Origin: Oscillospiraceae bacterium | GTDB taxonomy: Bacteria > Bacillota > Clostridia > Oscillospirales > Ruminococcaceae | Direction of reading: 5' to 3' | Length of the DNA stretch: 43,335 bases | Assembly (NCBI GenBank): GCA_022766825.1 | Contig: JALEQE010000009.1 | Location: 1 to 43,335, forward strand | Part shown: one piece after another, positions 1 through 5,858 of the stretch | Layout: each line of letters opens with the position of its first letter | Position numbering within the stretch: the stretch's first letter is position 1 | Translations under genes and position numbers: made by a program | The notes under the pieces: generated by a model | The model's database searches: none | Told to the model about the DNA's origin: nothing | The model's input: only the letters and a program-made list of their open reading frames with translations

Positions 1-53
1 TTTTTTACCGACACATTATTGACAAGTTTACACCAATTTTTTGCTTTACCCAC

Positions 54-82
54 TTGACAAAGCAAAGAAAATGCGGTATGAT
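54..82 (+). promoter_or_regulatory. sigma-A promoter of the TetR gene
   Basis: A perfect -35 box TTGACA lies at 54-59 and a -10 box TATGAT at 77-82, separated by 17 bases. It is placed correctly for the TetR-family gene that starts at 127. A second TTGACA at 19-24 has no matching -10 box. Confidence 0.75.
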
Positions 83-126
83 ATAAATAATCATTTACTT
101 CGACGTAAAAAAAGGGGGAAAATCAA

Positions 127-732
127 TTGCGAACTGTTAATGAAAAATCCCGCAGAGCAAAGCAAATCGATATTATGGAAAAATGCTTTGACTGTTATGC
201 GGAGAACGGGCTTGCCGGCGTTGGCGTAAAGGCCATTTCGGAAGCCTGCGGCTGTAATGTTGCAAGTCTGTATCAGTATTTTGAAAATCTCGACGACCTT
301 ATCGTTAAGTCCACAGAATACTGTATGAGCAAGGTTGAAGATGATTTTATGGCGAAAGCTCCCACAGATGTAGAGGATTTGTGGCGGTTCATCGACGAGA
401 TACCCTACTGGACGGCAGAAAAGCACGGCAAGAAATACCGCCTTATGTATCAGGTGTACACCCACCCGAAATACAGAGAATATGGCAAGAAATTCTTTGC
501 GGGCGTTGATAAGCGTTATACCGAATACGCAAAAAGTCTAGAGACGAAGCTCGGTATTCCCCACGAAAAACTGACGCCGCTGATTTTTATTCTGATAAGA
601 GCCTGCGTGCATTACGCGCTGTTTGAGGACGAGTTCTATCTGAAATCCCAGATATCCGTGCTGAAAGAAGCCCTTGAACTCTTTATTTTGAAATACAACT
701 CGAAAGCAAGGTCGGGCGGTATTACAAAATAA
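127..732 (+). CDS. TetR/AcrR family transcriptional regulator
   Basis: A 201-aa one-domain regulator. The N-terminal 50 residues form the TetR helix-turn-helix: a first helix with the RRAKQIDIMEKCFDCYAENG pattern, then GVKAISEACGCNVASLYQYF, where the recognition helix ends in the family-typical SLYQYF. The rest is an all-helical ligand-binding domain that predicts no ligand by sequence. The start is TTG at 127, because a purine-rich site (AGGGGGAA) sits 7-8 bases upstream while no in-frame ATG occurs before residue 17. The gene is preceded by its own sigma-A promoter and followed after 37 bases by the large surface protein gene, so it may control that gene as well as itself. This link is inferred from position only. 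No clear palindromic operator was recognised around the promoter. Confidence 0.85.
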   Translation: MRTVNEKSRRAKQIDIMEKCFDCYAENGLAGVGVKAISEACGCNVASLYQYFENLDDLIVKSTEYCMSKVEDDFMAKAPTDVEDLWRFIDEIPYWTAEKHGKKYRLMYQVYTHPKYREYGKKFFAGVDKRYTEYAKSLETKLGIPHEKLTPLIFILIRACVHYALFEDEFYLKSQISVLKEALELFILKYNSKARSGGITK

Positions 733-769
733 GGTATATTCATAAATATTTATCAGGGAGGTACATTCC

Positions 770-2704
770 ATGAAAAAACGAATTTTAAGCATTTTGCTTG
801 CGGTATGTATGGCGTTTATGCTTGTGCCAATAACGGCATTTGCGTCAGAAGACGGCGCAACAGACGTCAGCGAAAATGTGGTGTTCAACAAGCAGGACAC
901 CTATCCCTATACCGGCTCGCCTGTGGACTTCAACCCCACCTGCGACGACATAAAAGAGTGGTCGTTCGAGTACTATGACAGCAATGACGCTGTTCTCAAT
1001 GAAGCGCCCTGCGAGCCGGGTCAATACACCGTTATTATAACCGGTTACGGTGCAGACTGTTCCGCACGGATCGAGCACACATACAGCATTGTCAGTGCCC
1101 CCAAAGAGAAGATCGAGTACACCGTCAGCGATTATACCGGCGAATACGACAAACAATCTCACTCCATCATGCTGAACGTGTCCACATCTGACGTCACCAT
1201 CATGTACAGCACATCCGCTGACGGCGAGTACGTTGCGGAAAAACCCACGTTCACCGATGCCGGTACATATACCGTCTACTATTTGATTGAAAAGGAAAAC
1301 TGCGACCCCGTGAGTGGCTCCGCGACCGTCACGATCACGCAGTGCACGCCGCAGCTGTACTTCACGCAGGAATCCGTCGTGTTACAGGATGACCAGGATA
1401 AATGCCAGCTGGAATGGGTATACACGGGCGACGGCATATTGAGATTCGGCTCCTCCGACGATCATGCCGTTTGGGTGGACGACAATGGCGTTGTGTATCG
1501 TAATAGATCGAATTGCGGCACATCCATCTACTGCAAAGCCTCAGAAACCAAGAACTGCAAAAGCGTAACCGCCATGTGCAACGTGGAGCATGGGATCTCG
1601 TATATATATTACGATCCAATGAATCACCAACCAATAATTGAAAATCTCGATATTACGACGAAGGCGAATCTGGAGAAAAAGGTGGAAGTCTTGACATCGG
1701 AATTGATGTTGGAAAAACCTCCTGTCCTGTATATTGACGCCAAGCTCATCGATCCGAGCGATCCGTATAAGAAGAAGGAGCTCCACAATGTCCGGGTGAA
1801 CTTCACCGTCCCCTATGAAGATATCTTCAAGGAAGTCCAGCTCGAAGTGCCCCCCTCCGCCTGCGATTTCACCGTCCTTCACCAGCGGATCGACGACACA
1901 ATCGAGGAAGTGCCCTTCCTCCACGTCGACATGGGTCTGAAGATCTGCGATACGACGCTCAGTCCGTTCGCCATCGTCGCCTACCCGAAGCAGTACTACA
2001 ACCTCTACTACAACGTGAACGGCGGCACGGGCACGCCGATGATCCAGCGCGTGCCGATGGACAGCGAAAGCTACAGCGTCACCCTGTCCTCTGAAAAGCC
2101 CAGCCGCAGCGGCTACAAGTTTGTTGGCTGGAGCACCAGCCGCAACAGCACCGATGTGACATATTATATGCCGGGCGACACTATCACTCTCGACCGCGAT
2201 ATCATACTCTACGCTGTCTGGACTGAGAAAACGAACACCTACACCGTGAAATTCAACACCAACGGCGGAAATACCATACCGGATAAAAATGTAAAGTGGT
2301 CAGACAAGGTGCTTGACGGTATTGCTGCTCCCACAAAGAACGACTGGGAATTTACAGGCTGGAAATGCGGAAATACATCTGTTACAGAAAACACCACATA
2401 CGGCGACTTGGCTGTAAATGATACCACCGCAAGCATTACACTTGTTGCACAATGGAAATATATAACTGCACCGACAGGCGAAAGCGATTACAAACCGACA
2501 ACTCCCACACAACCGACTAAACCCACAGAGCCAACAAAGCCCACCAATCCCACCGACAACGAACCGCAAATCAAAGGCGACGACGGCAAAACGGATAATG
2601 TTTCAACAGATGAACAGAACCCGTCAACAGGCGTCACGATGGTATTCGGCGCGCTGATTGTTCCCGCCGCAGTACTAATGATTTCCCGCAAAAAGAAAAA
2701 GTAA
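770..2704 (+). CDS. Cell-wall anchored surface protein with InlB-type repeats
   Basis: A 644-aa secreted protein. Residues 1-25 are a signal peptide ending AFA|S. Residues 30-400 are beta-rich modules that I do not recognise in detail; two resemble Ig-like or cadherin-like folds. Two Listeria-Bacteroides (InlB B) repeats follow at about 407-487 and 489-563, recognised by the NGG...GY.F.GW...Y..GD......L.A.W pattern. A Pro/Thr linker (PTKPTEPTKPT) spans the wall. The C-terminus has NPSTG at 617-621, an 18-residue hydrophobic segment and a KKKK tail, which is a sortase-type sorting signal. The ribosome binding site is GGGAGG, 8 bases before the ATG. Codons 40-487 are visibly richer in G and C in third positions than the tail, so the gene looks mosaic. 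The last 55 codons are shared with the surface gene at the right end of the window. The role is probably adhesion or matrix binding; the ligand is unknown. Confidence 0.85.
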   Translation: MKKRILSILLAVCMAFMLVPITAFASEDGATDVSENVVFNKQDTYPYTGSPVDFNPTCDDIKEWSFEYYDSNDAVLNEAPCEPGQYTVIITGYGADCSARIEHTYSIVSAPKEKIEYTVSDYTGEYDKQSHSIMLNVSTSDVTIMYSTSADGEYVAEKPTFTDAGTYTVYYLIEKENCDPVSGSATVTITQCTPQLYFTQESVVLQDDQDKCQLEWVYTGDGILRFGSSDDHAVWVDDNGVVYRNRSNCGTSIYCKASETKNCKSVTAMCNVEHGISYIYYDPMNHQPIIENLDITTKANLEKKVEVLTSELMLEKPPVLYIDAKLIDPSDPYKKKELHNVRVNFTVPYEDIFKEVQLEVPPSACDFTVLHQRIDDTIEEVPFLHVDMGLKICDTTLSPFAIVAYPKQYYNLYYNVNGGTGTPMIQRVPMDSESYSVTLSSEKPSRSGYKFVGWSTSRNSTDVTYYMPGDTITLDRDIILYAVWTEKTNTYTVKFNTNGGNTIPDKNVKWSDKVLDGIAAPTKNDWEFTGWKCGNTSVTENTTYGDLAVNDTTASITLVAQWKYITAPTGESDYKPTTPTQPTKPTEPTKPTNPTDNEPQIKGDDGKTDNVSTDEQNPSTGVTMVFGALIVPAAVLMISRKKKK

Positions 2705-2767
2705 GCGGAAAACGTTTGCTTAAACTGAATAGTAAATCCCGTCGGACGATAATCGTTCGGCGGGATT
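2592..2767 (+). repeat. Inverted repeat, left copy (surface gene 3' end plus terminator)
   Basis: The 3' end of the left surface gene, its untranslated region and its terminator reappear in inverted orientation at 41358-41534. The segment 2689-2736 is identical to the reverse complement of 41390-41437 over 48 bases. The flanking parts are similar with scattered changes. Identity reaches into noncoding sequence, so protein-level selection cannot explain it. Confidence 0.85.
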
Positions 2768-2770
2768 TTT
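2734..2770 (+). terminator. Rho-independent terminator of the left surface gene
   Basis: The arms 2735-2749 and 2753-2767 form a 15-bp stem with a few G-U pairs, followed by TTTTT. It ends the TetR/surface protein unit. Confidence 0.8.
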
Positions 2771-2807
2771 CACACTAAAAAGATTGCCGTATCGGTGCAG
2801 TTTCTGC

Positions 2808-2839
2808 ATTCTGTGAAGCAATTTATGTAATCTGTGCAG
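2808..2839 (+). promoter_or_regulatory. Candidate LytTR operator (direct repeats, 21-bp period)
   Basis: Two half-sites, ATTCTGTGAAG at 2808-2818 and AATCTGTGCAG at 2829-2839, match at 9 of 11 positions and are exactly 21 bp apart. They lie just upstream of the -35 box of the LytTR gene. LytTR-domain regulators such as AgrA and ComE are known to bind two roughly 9-bp direct repeats spaced by two helical turns. Spacing and location fit; the half-site sequence is only loosely like known LytTR sites, so binding is inferred. Confidence 0.4.
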
Positions 2840-2845
2840 AATGCC

Positions 2846-2874
2846 TTGAAAAAAAACTATGATTTGTGTATAAT
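2846..2874 (+). promoter_or_regulatory. Sigma-A promoter of the LytTR operon
   Basis: The -35 box TTGAAA at 2846-2851 and the -10 box TATAAT at 2869-2874 are separated by 17 bases. The LytTR gene starts 42 bases downstream. Confidence 0.75.
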
Positions 2875-2915
2875 GAAATCATCAAGCTTGAATTATTACT
2901 GAGAGGAGGAAATTT

Positions 2916-3368
2916 GTGAAAATACGTCTTAACGTAAGTGATGAATGTTATGCGGAGTTAGAAAAGAAGCTGCTGAACGCGGGTTTCGTTATTGACGACG
3001 AAGCAGAGCTGATTATTACCGAAAAAGAACGCTTTTCGTCATATATTGCGGTAAAAAACGAAAAGGGCGAAAAGGTGCGTATTAAATCGGAGGAAATAAT
3101 CTTTATTGAAAGCTTCGGTCACGACGTGGTGGTTCACGGTGCCGATGGCAAAAGCTACTATGCTATAGACAGACTTTATCAGCTTACTGCAAGTCTGGAC
3201 AACACAAAATTTCTCCGCGTCAGCAACTGTGCAATAATTGCAAAAGCGCACGTCAAAAAAATCAAGCCGTCCATCTCAATGAAGTTCATTCTGACAATGT
3301 CCGACGGCTCAGTGGTTGATGTGACCAGAAGTTATTATAACTCTTTCAGAGAATTTTTCGGAATATAA
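2916..3368 (+). CDS. LytTR-domain transcriptional regulator
   Basis: A 150-aa protein. Residues 1-50 are an N-terminal segment typical of short stand-alone LytTR proteins of Firmicutes. Residues 51-150 form a LytTR DNA-binding domain, shown by the run EEIIFIESFGHDVVVHG, then FLRVSNCAIIAKAHVKKI and a C-terminal YYNSFREFFG. No receiver domain or membrane segment is present, so activity must be set by abundance or by a partner. The start is GTG at 2916 with an AGAGGAGG site at a good distance. The next gene begins 14 bases after the stop with its own strong AAGGAGG site, so the two form one operon. Stand-alone LytTR genes are often paired with a small DUF3021 membrane protein; here the partner is different and larger. 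Tandem half-sites before the promoter suggest autoregulation. Confidence 0.85.
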   Translation: MKIRLNVSDECYAELEKKLLNAGFVIDDEAELIITEKERFSSYIAVKNEKGEKVRIKSEEIIFIESFGHDVVVHGADGKSYYAIDRLYQLTASLDNTKFLRVSNCAIIAKAHVKKIKPSISMKFILTMSDGSVVDVTRSYYNSFREFFGI

Positions 3369-3382
3369 GGAGGTTTTACACA

Positions 3383-4369
3383 ATGAAAGTATCGGTATTG
3401 GGGATTGTAATTATCCTGTCAATTATACTCGTAATCATTTTTGGGGTTTATTACATAATATACAAAAAGAAAATTAACAAAAGTCTGCAACTAAACGAAA
3501 GTACCGCTCACATTTCAATGACGCCTGCGGAAAGTGTTGGAAAAATACTGGTGATTATCGGTGCTGTATTGGTTGCAATCTCAATAATATCACAGCTTTC
3601 GGGTATTGCTTCAGATGTTCAGCAGACATATTGCCAGCTGAGAACAGAGATACAAAACCTTAGATGTGAGGTAAGCGACCTTCAGGATCAGATTGAGAAA
3701 CAGAACTCACCTTTGAACTCCTTTGAATACAGCTTCGGCAAGGTGAACAGCAATGACAATACAGTCGAAACAACATTCAGATGTGTTCCGAAGTCGATTC
3801 CTGAAGATACCGTCATAACAATAACTTTGGGTGAACAGGTTATAACTCTTGAAGCAGCGGGAAACGGCGTTTTTACTGCCACAAAACAGCTCCCATTGTT
3901 TGCCGAAATTGGAACGGAAGCAACCGTTGCAATAACTGCGGGGGGAATTACAAACACGTCTATTATCAATGACGCTCCCTGCGATTCACTTTGCACTCAA
4001 TGCCTGCCCCGGCTTGGTGATTATTTGGAATCGCTGACTGATGAATGGGAAAACGGAAAGCTCACTTTCAGCGGAACTTACACTCCCGAAAAAGGTGACG
4101 GAATGAGCGATATAAAGCTTTTCTTTGTTATTGACGACAGCGTTGTAAAAACGTTGGACAATGAAGGTCAGGTGATAAACATAAACGAAACCTTCGAATT
4201 AAGCAACAACAGTATTATTAAACTTGTAGCGGAGGGTACGGACCAATACGGTTATACTCACAAAAAAGTCCTTTATGCCTTTTCCGCAAACATAACTGCA
4301 GATTACGGCTACCTTGACTCTGATACGATAATTGACAAAGACGGCAATGTATTGTATGGCGTTTTATGA
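3383..4369 (+). CDS. Two-TM membrane protein with coiled coil and extracytoplasmic beta domain
   Basis: I do not recognise a family for this 328-aa protein. Residues 1-27 are a first hydrophobic segment followed by a basic KKKINK turn. Residues 51-72 are a second membrane span. A short coiled coil follows at about 78-110 (QLRTEIQNLRCEVSDLQDQI), then a long domain with regular beta-strand patterns and Gly/Asn turns, two or three Ig-like units to the C-terminus. This architecture suggests a dimeric envelope sensor or scaffold. It is co-transcribed with the LytTR regulator 14 bases upstream and takes the place of the membrane partner that LytTR proteins often have, so a regulator/antagonist pair is a reasonable guess. 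No enzymatic motif is visible. The start ATG has an AAGGAGG site 8 bases before it. Confidence 0.7.
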   Translation: MKVSVLGIVIILSIILVIIFGVYYIIYKKKINKSLQLNESTAHISMTPAESVGKILVIIGAVLVAISIISQLSGIASDVQQTYCQLRTEIQNLRCEVSDLQDQIEKQNSPLNSFEYSFGKVNSNDNTVETTFRCVPKSIPEDTVITITLGEQVITLEAAGNGVFTATKQLPLFAEIGTEATVAITAGGITNTSIINDAPCDSLCTQCLPRLGDYLESLTDEWENGKLTFSGTYTPEKGDGMSDIKLFFVIDDSVVKTLDNEGQVININETFELSNNSIIKLVAEGTDQYGYTHKKVLYAFSANITADYGYLDSDTIIDKDGNVLYGVL

Positions 4370-4449
4370 CTTGGAATAACGTTACTGATTGAATAACCCA
4401 TCAAATCAGAGCTGTTTTCCTTTATTGAATCCAAGCAATAAAATTGGGA

Positions 4450-4478
4450 TTGACTTTTCAAGGTCGGTATGGTATAAT
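4450..4478 (+). promoter_or_regulatory. Sigma-A promoter of the 132-aa protein gene
   Basis: TTGACT at 4450-4455 and TATAAT at 4473-4478 with a 17-base spacer, 70 bases before the start codon of the small gene at 4549. The rest of the 4370-4548 gap shows no gene. Confidence 0.7.
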
Positions 4479-4548
4479 TGCCTTAACAGGTAGTCAATCT
4501 GCTCAATAAATCGGAATTGATTAACGAAAAGGAAATGCTGGTGAACTA

Positions 4549-4947
4549 ATGATAAAGGAAAAGAAGAAAGTATTATCTGTTATTGCAGTTTGTATTGTAA
4601 TGGCAATAATTATCTTTATTATAATTCTGAATAATATACCTGTGCGATGTTTAGAAATAAAACCCGACAATGTTCCAATCAAAATATCTGTTTATTCCAA
4701 AGAAAGTGTTTTGAAGAGCTTCTTTTTTTCACCTGTTTGTATGGGACAGTCTTTTGATTATGATATTGTTGTAGAAGAAAATAAATTATTTGGCAAACGA
4801 TTATTAAAACAATCATTTACATTTCGTGATGATGGCGCACCTATCCGCAAATCTTGTATTTCAGTTGAATCCGAAAATACAACTGTAACTATTAGAAATT
4901 GCGGTAGTGAAATGAACGATAAAGTTTTTTTCATTCAATTAGATTAA
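4549..4947 (+). CDS. Small membrane-anchored protein of unknown function
   Basis: A 132-aa protein that I do not recognise. Residues 1-7 are basic (KEKKK), residues 8-29 are a single strongly hydrophobic segment rich in Ile and Val, and the remainder is a roughly 100-residue beta-rich domain, predicted outside the cytoplasm. There is no lipobox and no cleavage motif, so it is probably a type II anchored protein. The gene is more AT-rich than its surroundings by eye. It has its own promoter and is followed by a hairpin at 5009-5034, so it is a single-gene unit. The ribosome binding site is weak (GGTG 6 bases before the ATG). Confidence 0.6.
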   Translation: MIKEKKKVLSVIAVCIVMAIIIFIIILNNIPVRCLEIKPDNVPIKISVYSKESVLKSFFFSPVCMGQSFDYDIVVEENKLFGKRLLKQSFTFRDDGAPIRKSCISVESENTTVTIRNCGSEMNDKVFFIQLD

Positions 4948-5008
4948 ATTCTGATTTATCTCGCTAACAAATTTCCACTTATTGAGCAATTGCAACCGAA
5001 CATTACAA

Positions 5009-5034
5009 AAGAGCCTCTGACACGAGAGGCTCTT
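5009..5034 (+). terminator. Hairpin after the 132-aa protein gene
   Basis: A perfect 10-bp stem (AAGAGCCTCT with AGAGGCTCTT) closes a 6-base loop. The following T-run is weak (TTCATATTT), so termination efficiency is uncertain. The stretch 5035-5180 holds no recognisable gene. Confidence 0.6.
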
Positions 5035-5256
5035 CATATTTCAAAATTTCTGGCGGGAATGTGCAGAATGCTGTGTCACAGTGTCATTGCTTGACAATGA
5101 ATGACGAGACCTATGGACGTGGGAAATATCTTCGCATTTGTTCGGCGCATTCGATTATGTTTTGTGCAACTTTGCAAAGTTTGTTGAGACTAACCTCAAC
5201 TTTATGTTAAATCTTACAAAAAATCAAACACAAACATAAAAAAGTCGCATTTGCTC

Positions 5257-5285
5257 TTGACTAATTGTCAAAAATCGAGTATCAT
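5257..5285 (+). promoter_or_regulatory. Sigma-A promoter of the feo operon
   Basis: TTGACT at 5257-5262 and TATCAT at 5280-5285 are separated by 17 bases. The first metal-operator palindrome begins 2 bases after the -10 box, so a bound repressor would cover the transcription start. Confidence 0.75.
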
Positions 5286-5286
5286 A

Positions 5287-5316
5287 TTAAGCGGTTAGAA
5301 AAAACTAACCGCTTAA
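5287..5316 (+). promoter_or_regulatory. Feo operator 1: GTTAG-N6-CTAAC within a 12-bp inverted repeat
   Basis: The arms 5287-5298 and 5305-5316 are perfect 12-bp inverted repeats around an A6 spacer. The core is GTTAG-N6-CTAAC, the same core and spacing as at 5329-5344 and 5824-5839. The GTTAG/CTAAC halves resemble those of DtxR/IdeR boxes (TTAGGTTAGSCTAACCTAA), although the spacing differs. It could also form an RNA hairpin at the 5' end of the transcript. Confidence 0.75.
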
Positions 5317-5328
5317 TAATACACACAA

Positions 5329-5344
5329 GTTAGTTAAACCTAAC
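5329..5344 (+). promoter_or_regulatory. Feo operator 2: GTTAG-N6-CTAAC
   Basis: The second copy of the 5-6-5 palindrome lies in the feo leader, 20 bases before the first feoA start codon. Its spacer is TTAAAC. Confidence 0.65.
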
Positions 5345-5363
5345 ATTTGCGGAGGGAGGAATA

Positions 5364-5576
5364 ATGATGCCGCTTACATTGGCAAATCCCGGAGAGGAAA
5401 ACATCATCAGAAAAATCGGCGGAAATCCTGACACGCGAAAGTTCCTTGAAAACCTCGGCTTTGTGGCGGGAGGTTCGGTAACGGTAATAAGCGAAATCAG
5501 CGGGAATGTTATCGTGAACGTTAAAAACTCGAGGGTTGCCGTTTCAAAGGAAATGGCACAGAAAATTATGGTTTAG
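5364..5576 (+). CDS. feoA: FeoA-family SH3-like protein
   Basis: A 70-aa protein of the FeoA family, which adopts an SH3-like fold and binds or tunes the FeoB ferrous iron transporter in the cytoplasm. The pattern is typical: MPLTLANPGEE, then a helix RKFLENLGFVAGGSVTVI, then GNVIVNVKNSRVAVSKEMAQKI at the end. It opens the feo operon, 11 bases before a second feoA. The site GGAGGGAGGA precedes tandem ATG codons at 5364 and 5367; either may be used. Expression should be iron-controlled through the palindromes upstream. Confidence 0.9.
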   Translation: MMPLTLANPGEENIIRKIGGNPDTRKFLENLGFVAGGSVTVISEISGNVIVNVKNSRVAVSKEMAQKIMV

Positions 5577-5587
5577 GAGGTAGTTTA

Positions 5588-5809
5588 ATGTCAACATTAA
5601 AAGAAGCGAAAATCGGTCAGACTGTTACGGTGAAAAAGCTGAACGGCGAGGGCGCGGTAAAGCGCAGAATAATGGATATGGGCATAACAAAGGGTACGGA
5701 AATATATATCCGCAAAGTTGCGCCGCTGGGCGACCCTGTTGAAGTCACCGTGCGCGGTTACGAGCTTTCTTTGCGGAAAGCGGACGCCGAAATGATCGAA
5801 ACGGTGTAA
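5588..5809 (+). CDS. feoA: Second FeoA-family protein
   Basis: A 73-aa FeoA paralogue that shares the fold but little sequence with the first one. It shows LKEAKIGQTVTVKKLNGEG, then RRIMDMGITKGTEIYIRKV and GDPVEVTVRGYELSLRKADA, which is closer to the classical FeoA consensus (DMGI.KG....). Two separate FeoA proteins before FeoB is a common Clostridia arrangement. The AGGAGG site overlaps the end of the first feoA. The 49-base gap that follows carries the third GTTAG-N6-CTAAC palindrome, so feoB may also be controlled separately. Confidence 0.92.
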   Translation: MSTLKEAKIGQTVTVKKLNGEGAVKRRIMDMGITKGTEIYIRKVAPLGDPVEVTVRGYELSLRKADAEMIETV

Positions 5810-5823
5810 ATTTTTGTCAATAA

Positions 5824-5839
5824 GTTAGTCTAGTCTAAC
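5824..5839 (+). promoter_or_regulatory. Feo operator 3: GTTAG-N6-CTAAC before feoB
   Basis: The third copy of the 5-6-5 palindrome, spacer TCTAGT, sits between the second feoA and feoB, 19 bases before the feoB start codon. No obvious sigma-A promoter accompanies it, so it may act as a roadblock or regulate a weak internal promoter. Confidence 0.65.
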
Positions 5840-5858
5840 ATGTGAAAGGATTGAAATT

